From Rheinheimera sp. UJ63 (GTDB lineage: Bacteria > Pseudomonadota > Gammaproteobacteria > Enterobacterales > Alteromonadaceae): a stretch of 64,000 nucleotides of DNA. The stretch's first letter is position 1, and every line of letters begins with the position of its first letter. The translations under genes and the position numbers were made by a program. Below the pieces are notes generated by a model. That model had not been told where the DNA came from and did no database searches. It saw nothing but the letters and a program-made list of their open reading frames with translations. This document shows positions 56,989 to 64,000 of this stretch, one piece after another. The stretch covers positions 186,001-250,000 of the forward strand of contig NZ_JAKGTQ010000003.1 in assembly GCF_021568285.1 (NCBI RefSeq), written 5' to 3'.

Positions 56989-57615
56989 GTGAAAAAATCA
57001 ACATCAGCAGCCCAATCCAAACATAAGGGCTTTTTCAAAAAAAACAATGGCGAGAGTGTTACAACACCGATCTTAGTGCTTTTTAATAAGCCTTTTGATG
57101 TGTTAAGCCAGTTTACCGACAACAGTACCCCACCGCGCGCTACGCTGGCAGACTTTATTGATATTCCAGATGTGTATGCGGCAGGTCGTTTAGATCGAGA
57201 TAGTGAAGGCCTGTTATTACTGACCAACTGCGGTAAAACCCAGCAACGCATCAGCGATCCGAAATTTAAAGCCCCCAAAACCTATTGGGTGCAAGTTGAA
57301 GGTGACATTAGCGAACAAGCACTGCAGCAATTGCGCCAGGGTGTGCAACTGAAAGATGGCCTCACCCTGCCCGCCCAAGCACAACGGATGGCCGAGCCCG
57401 CGCTATGGCCTCGCACTCCAGCCGTGCGTTATCGCGCCAATATTCCAACCAGTTGGCTAAGTTTAACCATTAGCGAGGGCCGTAATCGGCAAGTTAGACG
57501 GATGACCGCTGCGGTCGGCTTTCCTACGCTGCGCTTAGTGCGCTGGCAAATCGGTGATTGGCAACTGGCCGATCTAGCACCGGGTATGAGCCGTACTATC
57601 CCGCTAACCCGTTAA
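56989..57615 (+). CDS. rluE: 23S rRNA pseudouridine(2457) synthase RluE
   Basis: A 208-residue pseudouridine synthase of the RsuA type without an S4 domain, as in RluE. The catalytic Asp is in [36 protein letters not shown] is the second conserved block. The N-terminal 25 residues are basic and Ser/Lys-rich. It appears to start with GTG at 56989; no strong ribosome binding site was seen. First gene of the rluE-nudJ-mnmA-hflD-purB block. Confidence 0.92.
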   Translation: MKKSTSAAQSKHKGFFKKNNGESVTTPILVLFNKPFDVLSQFTDNSTPPRATLADFIDIPDVYAAGRLDRDSEGLLLLTNCGKTQQRISDPKFKAPKTYWVQVEGDISEQALQQLRQGVQLKDGLTLPAQAQRMAEPALWPRTPAVRYRANIPTSWLSLTISEGRNRQVRRMTAAVGFPTLRLVRWQIGDWQLADLAPGMSRTIPLTR

Positions 57616-57657
57616 ACGGCTCTGTTAGGGGCCCTTTGCTTTACAGGATGACACTGC

Positions 57658-58113
57658 ATGAGTAGAAATCGATTACATTTGACCGTGGCTGCGGTTATTC
57701 AGTATCAAGGCCGTTTTTTATTTGTGGAAGAGCAAGACAAGCAACACGGTCATAAAGTACTGAATCAACCGGCTGGACATATGGAAGAAGATGAAGATGT
57801 ACTCAGTGCCGTATGCCGCGAAGTAACAGAAGAAACCGGTTTAATGCTCACGCCTACCGCTTGGCTTGGCATCTCACAATTAGCGGCAAGCAACGGCCAT
57901 ACTTATGTACGGGTTAACTTTTTATTTGAACCCGACTCGCTACCGCAACACTACCAACCGCAAGATAACGATATACTCGCCTTGCATTGGCTAAGCGCCG
58001 ACGAATTACGCCAGCACCCCGTGCCGGCACGCAGTCGACTGGTGCATGATGCCATCAATAGCTACTTACAAGGCACTCGGCTGGCACTTAATCTGATTGA
58101 GCCGCTGCGTTAG
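57658..58113 (+). CDS. nudJ: Phosphatase NudJ
   Basis: A 151-residue Nudix hydrolase acting on nucleoside tri- and diphosphates and HMP pyrophosphate. The Nudix box GHMEEDEDVLSAVCREVTEE followed by TGL is complete, and LHLTVAAVIQYQGRFLFVEE at the start is the NudJ pattern. The place between rluE and mnmA is the same in E. coli. ACAGGATG precedes the ATG. Confidence 0.92.
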   Translation: MSRNRLHLTVAAVIQYQGRFLFVEEQDKQHGHKVLNQPAGHMEEDEDVLSAVCREVTEETGLMLTPTAWLGISQLAASNGHTYVRVNFLFEPDSLPQHYQPQDNDILALHWLSADELRQHPVPARSRLVHDAINSYLQGTRLALNLIEPLR

Positions 58114-58117
58114 CATT

Positions 58118-58144
58118 TTGCCCGACTAAATTTGGTGGTATAAT
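58118..58144 (+). promoter_or_regulatory. Probable mnmA promoter
   Basis: TGGTATAAT (58136-58144) is an extended -10, followed by CCGCGCC, a GC-rich discriminator. TTGCCC at 58118-58123 could be a -35 at a short 15-base spacing. The pattern GGTATAAT-NN-GCGCC is shared with the ttcA promoter near 3144. Confidence 0.55.
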
Positions 58145-58182
58145 CCGCGCCTTTAATTTTCAGCTAAGTTAAGTGCGGTGTC

Positions 58183-59286
58183 ATGTCAGATAACAGCAGT
58201 AAAAAAGTCATCGTCGGAATGTCTGGCGGCGTAGATTCCTCAGTATCAGCCTGGTTACTCATACAACAGGGTTATCAGGTTGAAGGCCTGTTTATGAAAA
58301 ACTGGGAAGAAGACGATAATGACGAATACTGTGCTGCCGCCGAAGATATGGCCGACGCGCAAGCCGTGTGCGACAAGCTCGGCATTAAGCTGCACAAAGT
58401 CAATTTCGCCGCTGAATATTGGGATAACGTGTTTGAGTACTTTTTGGCTGAATACCAAGCCGGTCGCACGCCAAATCCCGACATCATGTGCAATAAAGAA
58501 ATCAAATTTAAAGCCTTTCTTGAATTTGCCGCTGAAGCCTTACAAGCCGATTATATTGCTACCGGTCATTATGTGCGCCGCCGCTTGCAAGACGGTCATT
58601 GGCAAATGCTGCGTGGTTTAGATCAAAATAAAGATCAAAGTTACTTTTTATACACGCTCGCTGAACAGCATATTGCGCAAACTTTGTTTCCGGTAGGTGA
58701 GCTAGAAAAGCCGGCCGTACGTGCTATTGCAGAACAACAAGGCTTGATCACCCACGACAAAAAAGATTCCACCGGTATTTGTTTTATTGGCGAACGCAAA
58801 TTTAAAGATTTTCTACAACAATATTTACCGGCACAACCAGGCGACATTGTCAGTATTGATGATCAGAAAGTGATTGGGCAACACGATGGCTTGATGTATC
58901 ACACCCTTGGCCAACGTAAAGGCTTGCGCATTGGCGGGCTTCGTGATGGCAGCGACGAACCTTGGTATGTGGTGGGTAAAGATCTTCAGAAAAATCAATT
59001 ATTAGTGGCACAAGGCCATGACCACCCGGCTCTGTTGTCTAGCGGCTTAATTGCCACGCAATTAGACTGGGTTGATCGCACGGGGCCGCAACAACCACAA
59101 CGCTTAACGGTGAAAACTCGTTACCGTCAAACCGACATTGCTTGTTTGGTTACGCCGTTGCCTGAAGGTCGGTTAAAGGTCGAATTTGATCAGCCACAAA
59201 AGGCCGTTACTCCAGGTCAGTCTGCCGTATTTTATTTAAATGAAGTCTGTTTGGGCGGCGGCATTATTGATGAGGCGTTAAACTAA
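58183..59286 (+). CDS. mnmA: tRNA 2-thiouridine(34) synthase MnmA
   Basis: A 367-residue thiouridylase that makes s2U34 in Lys, Glu and Gln tRNAs. PP-loop [15 protein letters not shown] (residues about 12-26), [20 protein letters not shown], catalytic cysteines in [12 protein letters not shown] and [10 protein letters not shown], and [11 protein letters not shown]. Length matches E. coli (368). The stop codon is directly followed by the hflD ATG. Confidence 0.96.
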   Translation: MSDNSSKKVIVGMSGGVDSSVSAWLLIQQGYQVEGLFMKNWEEDDNDEYCAAAEDMADAQAVCDKLGIKLHKVNFAAEYWDNVFEYFLAEYQAGRTPNPDIMCNKEIKFKAFLEFAAEALQADYIATGHYVRRRLQDGHWQMLRGLDQNKDQSYFLYTLAEQHIAQTLFPVGELEKPAVRAIAEQQGLITHDKKDSTGICFIGERKFKDFLQQYLPAQPGDIVSIDDQKVIGQHDGLMYHTLGQRKGLRIGGLRDGSDEPWYVVGKDLQKNQLLVAQGHDHPALLSSGLIATQLDWVDRTGPQQPQRLTVKTRYRQTDIACLVTPLPEGRLKVEFDQPQKAVTPGQSAVFYLNEVCLGGGIIDEALN

Positions 59287-61307
<2,021 letters not shown>

Positions 61308-61342
61308 CCACTTAGTTGTCACTGCAGCTTGATGTGGCATTG

Positions 61343-61378
61343 ACGAATAAAGGCGAGCAACTCGCCTTTATTCGTTTT
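61343..61378 (+). terminator. Rho-independent terminator of purB
   Basis: Fifteen-base arms ACGAATAAAGGCGAG (61343-61357) and CTCGCCTTTATTCGT (61361-61375) with loop CAA, then a T run. It closes the rluE-purB operon. Confidence 0.93.
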
Positions 61379-61488
61379 AAGCTAGCAAGCTGCAAAGCGT
61401 TGAAACGTTTAGTTAGCGGTTTCACGTACAACCCAAGCTAACCGGCCAATTGTGCTAACCCTTTCGATCCTTTATTCGGTGCCTAAAT

Positions 61489-62643
61489 ATGTACACATTA
61501 CACCTCGGACAGCTTAGCCTTGCAGACTTTATGCAGCTGTATTGGCAAAAAAAACCGCTGCTGATCAAGCAAGGTTTTCCAGACTTTAAAGATCCTTTAT
61601 CCGCCGATGAATTGGCAGGCTTGGCCTTAGATGAAGATGTCGAGTCACGTCTGGTGCAATGTCATGCAGGCAACTGGCAATTAGAAACCGGCCCCTTTGA
61701 AGATTTTAATCGTTACGGTGAACGTGATTGGACGGTGTTAGTTCAAGCCGTCGATCATTGGCATCCGCCAGCGGCGGCGTTATTAGAGCCGTTTCGTTTT
61801 ATCCCGAATTGGCGGATTGATGATTTGATGGTCAGCTTTTCTACGCCAGGTGGTGGTGTTGGCCCGCATTTGGATCAATACGATGTATTTATTATCCAAG
61901 GCGAAGGTAAACGCCATTGGCGCGTGGGTATGCCCGATGCTTCACTGAAGCAACATTGCCCGCACCCACGCTTATTACAAGTTAGCCCTTTTACAGCCTG
62001 TATTGATGCCATTTTAGAACCGGGTGATATTTTATATATTCCACCAGGTTGCCCGCACGATGGTGTGTCTATTGATAACAGCTTAAATTACTCTGTGGGT
62101 TTTCGAGCACCGGCACAAAAAGATCTACTCACCGGTTTGACCGATTATTTAATTGACCATGAGATTGTTGGTAAACGTTTCACCGATCCTGCTCGGCAAT
62201 TAACCCCGCAAAACGGCGCGATCAGTGAACAAGATTTAGATCAGGTGCAGCAATTATTACTACAACTGATAAGTGATCGACAATTACTCCCGCAATGGTT
62301 TGGCCAATACATTACTCAAGCTAAGCATGAATTAGATCAGCAAGAGCCTGATCCGCATTATCAAGCCGAAGAAATTGCGGAATACTTAGAAGAAGGCTCC
62401 GTACTGGCCAGTATCGGCGGTTTACGCTGCAGTTATTATCAGCAAAAACCTGACAGTGATATTTTGTTGTTTATTGATGGTGAGAAAATCGTGTTACCCG
62501 CAGAGGAATTACACACCGCGCAACTGCTGACACAGAGCCCCACCATTAGCCAGCAAGACTGTATGCATTTTATTGCCCGCGAAGAGCGTTTGCTGCTGCT
62601 AACCGATTTGATCAATCAAGGGTTGTGGTACTTTGTTGAGTAA
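61489..62643 (+). CDS. roxA: Ribosomal protein L16 arginine hydroxylase RoxA (YcfD)
   Basis: A 384-residue JmjC-type 2-oxoglutarate/Fe(II) oxygenase that hydroxylates an Arg of ribosomal protein L16. The metal triad begins HLDQYDVF (H and D), with the second His in PPGCPHDGVSIDNSLNYSVG; the preceding VSFSTPGGGVGPH is the cofactor region. The C-terminal winged-helix part (about residues 280-384) fits the family. E. coli ycfD lies near purB with phoPQ between; here phoPQ are absent. Confidence 0.93.
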   Translation: MYTLHLGQLSLADFMQLYWQKKPLLIKQGFPDFKDPLSADELAGLALDEDVESRLVQCHAGNWQLETGPFEDFNRYGERDWTVLVQAVDHWHPPAAALLEPFRFIPNWRIDDLMVSFSTPGGGVGPHLDQYDVFIIQGEGKRHWRVGMPDASLKQHCPHPRLLQVSPFTACIDAILEPGDILYIPPGCPHDGVSIDNSLNYSVGFRAPAQKDLLTGLTDYLIDHEIVGKRFTDPARQLTPQNGAISEQDLDQVQQLLLQLISDRQLLPQWFGQYITQAKHELDQQEPDPHYQAEEIAEYLEEGSVLASIGGLRCSYYQQKPDSDILLFIDGEKIVLPAEELHTAQLLTQSPTISQQDCMHFIAREERLLLLTDLINQGLWYFVE

Positions 62644-62655
62644 GCTCTCTGCCTA

Positions 62656-62685
62656 GAAAAAAACCGCTTAGCAGCGGTTTTTTTG
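62656..62685 (+). terminator. Rho-independent terminator of roxA
   Basis: AAAAAACCGCT and AGCGGTTTTTTT with loop TAGC, immediately after the stop codon region. A and T runs on both sides could also terminate the minus-strand DUF4826-like gene. Confidence 0.92.
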
Positions 62686-62720
62686 TAAAGATTAAACTAC
62701 AGATTTAAGTGCAGTTTGTG

Positions 62721-63146
62721 CTAGCTCTGCCACAATTGTTCGTCATCAAACAAGTCGTATAAACCGTGCGCACGAGCAACCAATAAATTAGCAAAATCAT
62801 GCTGAGTTTTATCAGACACACCCGCTTGAATAATTTGCTCGGCCTTTAACTGCCAATGTAACGCAAAAGCACGGATCGCTTCCCGCGCATTAGGGGCCGC
62901 GCCGATCGCCATATGGTCGGTTGGTAAGTCGCCACTGATCACCCAAAACGATTTTTTCTCGCGGGTATTCAGTTTCCAAATCGCCACATAAGGCGGTAAA
63001 TAACGGCTTTCACTCACGGCAACGTTATCGGGGATAATACCTTTAGTTGCAAGGTATTCGTTGGCTTTTTGAAACTGCGTTCGCACCCACTCTGTGCGCT
63101 CCGCATCACTGATTTCAGCATTATTCTGAGTTAACGACTCACTCAT
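62721..63146 (-). CDS. DUF4826 family protein
   Basis: A 141-residue soluble protein without signal peptide. YLPPYVAIWKLNTREKKSFW and VISGDLPTDHMAIGAAPNAR, then AIRAFALHWQLKAEQ, resemble the DUF4826 family found in Alteromonadales. Function unknown. Single-gene unit convergent with roxA. Confidence 0.7.
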   Translation of the reverse strand: MSESLTQNNAEISDAERTEWVRTQFQKANEYLATKGIIPDNVAVSESRYLPPYVAIWKLNTREKKSFWVISGDLPTDHMAIGAAPNAREAIRAFALHWQLKAEQIIQAGVSDKTQHDFANLLVARAHGLYDLFDDEQLWQS

Positions 63147-63529
63147 AAACGGCTTCCTATGTTGTAGTTGCCGCTACTTTAGGTGACTCGCTGCCGACAA
63201 TCAAGTCTTGATAGCGCAGAATCAGCCCATCCCACCCCAAAAGTTCACTCGTCAACCCCATATCACCTCCGACCACACTCAGACACCGGTCCGACCACAC
63301 TCTGAGACACATCTGACCACACTCTGAGACAATTTAGAGCTGAATGATGCTTTGCTGGCAACAGACAGATCAGACCTGTCTCTGAGTGCGGTCTGACCAG
63401 TCATTATTTCATGGGAAAGCTGGCATAAAGTAGGACTAAATGGTAAATTCCGCGCCATAAACATCGGCTACAGTTAACGTAAACGTAAACGGTAGCGCTT
63501 TATCCGCTTTTATTCCAATGGAGTTCATT
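63147..63529. other. Intergenic region with 22-bp repeat units
   Basis: 383 bp between divergent genes. Its central part (63272-63392) holds the second locus of the 22-bp repeat family; the rest shows no gene. An open frame of 61 codons on the minus strand across the repeats is a by-product of the repeats. Confidence 0.7.
63272..63392. repeat. 22-bp repeat array (locus 2) with an inverted copy
   Basis: Three direct units start at 63272, 63294 and 63316 (period 22), each ACCACACTC followed by AGACA or TGAGACA. An inverted unit lies at 63371-63392, whose reverse complement reads ACCGCACTCAGAGACAGGTC. The same unit as at 49178-49305, about 14 kb away. Unit ends vary (CCGGTCCG, CATCTG, ATTTAG), so the core is about ACCACACTCTGAGACA. 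Confidence 0.88.
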
Positions 63530-64000
63530 GTGGCAGTATTTAATCATCCTGAATTTGATCAACACGAACAAGTGGTTTACTGCAGTGATCAGGAATCTGG
63601 CTTAAAAGCCATCATTGCTGTGCACAGCACCCGCTTAGGCCCGGCTGTCGGCGGTTGCCGCATGTGGGATTATGTCTCAGATGAAGATGCACTGGTCGAT
63701 GTACTGCGCTTATCTCGCGGTATGACTTACAAAAACGCTATGGCCGGTTTGCCATTAGGCGGTGGTAAGTCTGTGATTATCGGTAATGCTAAAACTATCA
63801 AGTCTGAAGCCTTGTTTCGTGCCTTTGGTCGTATGGTGCATCGCTTAAATGGCAGCTATTACAGTGCTGAAGATGTGAACATTACCACACACGATATTAT
63901 GCAAGTGAACCAGGAAACGCCTTTCGTGGCTGGTTTAGAAGGCAAAAGCGGTAACCCTGCACCCTTTACTGCGCTAGGCACCTACCAAGGTATTAAAGCC
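63530..64000 (+). CDS. Leucine dehydrogenase-type (Glu/Leu/Phe/Val) amino-acid dehydrogenase, 5' part
   Basis: The frame is open from GTG at 63530 (ATGGAG seven bases upstream) to the window end: 157 residues of an NAD-dependent amino-acid dehydrogenase that deaminates branched-chain amino acids. [36 protein letters not shown] (catalytic Lys in GGGKS) and [14 protein letters not shown] match leucine dehydrogenases. The Rossmann domain lies outside the window. The 22-bp repeats lie in its upstream region. Confidence 0.85.
   Translation, partial: MAVFNHPEFDQHEQVVYCSDQESGLKAIIAVHSTRLGPAVGGCRMWDYVSDEDALVDVLRLSRGMTYKNAMAGLPLGGGKSVIIGNAKTIKSEALFRAFGRMVHRLNGSYYSAEDVNITTHDIMQVNQETPFVAGLEGKSGNPAPFTALGTYQGIKA

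Overview
The window is a gammaproteobacterial chromosome segment of moderate GC content. Gene content, protein sequences and gene order point to the Alteromonadales/Chromatiaceae-type group around Rheinheimera, Alishewanella and Arsukibacterium; this placement is inferred from recognisable families, not from a search. No rRNA, tRNA, CRISPR array, prophage or IS transposase was seen.

Layout. 0-4.1 kb: end of ccoI, then ccoS, a TauE/SafE-like membrane protein, fnr, uspE and ttcA, a classic cytochrome cbb3 maturation / anaerobic regulation neighbourhood. 4.1-11.5 kb: bax-like glucosaminidase, alaA, an amino-acid:Na+ symporter, the SOS gene yebG with a clear LexA box, and a dGTPase-patatin pair. 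11.5-15.1 kb: a B12 block (btuF, cobO, btuC, btuD) on the minus strand behind a well conserved cobalamin riboswitch. 15.2-31.4 kb: FMN reductase, a solute-binding-like protein, an S9 peptidase, class I fumarase, pabB-nudL followed by sdaA (same order as in E. coli), a lactate permease and an RND efflux pair whose pump carries an extra C-terminal DUF805-like domain. 31.8-39.0 kb: stand-alone CBM48 protein, an orphan KAS III-like enzyme, and tamA-tamB.

39.05-43.2 kb is the accessory part. Next to tamB lies an integrase-less cluster of about five gene cassettes separated by attC-like sites (a CALIN), carrying small AT-rich genes of unknown function, a frameshifted YcxB-like gene and a DinJ/YafQ-type toxin-antitoxin pair with a palindromic operator. 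It is followed by a 378-bp unit repeated in tandem (two full-length copies, one truncated, one stub), each copy containing a 14-bp-arm hairpin.

43.3-64 kb returns to core genome: cmoM, a Nif3-family protein, a glycosyltransferase, an MscS channel, trhA, trxB, then aat-bpt-infA, clpA-clpS/cspD, monomeric icd, and the conserved rluE-nudJ-mnmA-hflD-purB block with roxA (E. coli order without phoPQ). The window ends inside a leucine dehydrogenase-type gene. A 22-bp tandem repeat family occurs upstream of aat and again upstream of the leucine dehydrogenase gene.

The most unusual elements are the CALIN, the 22-bp and 378-bp repeat families, and the RND-DUF805 fusion.
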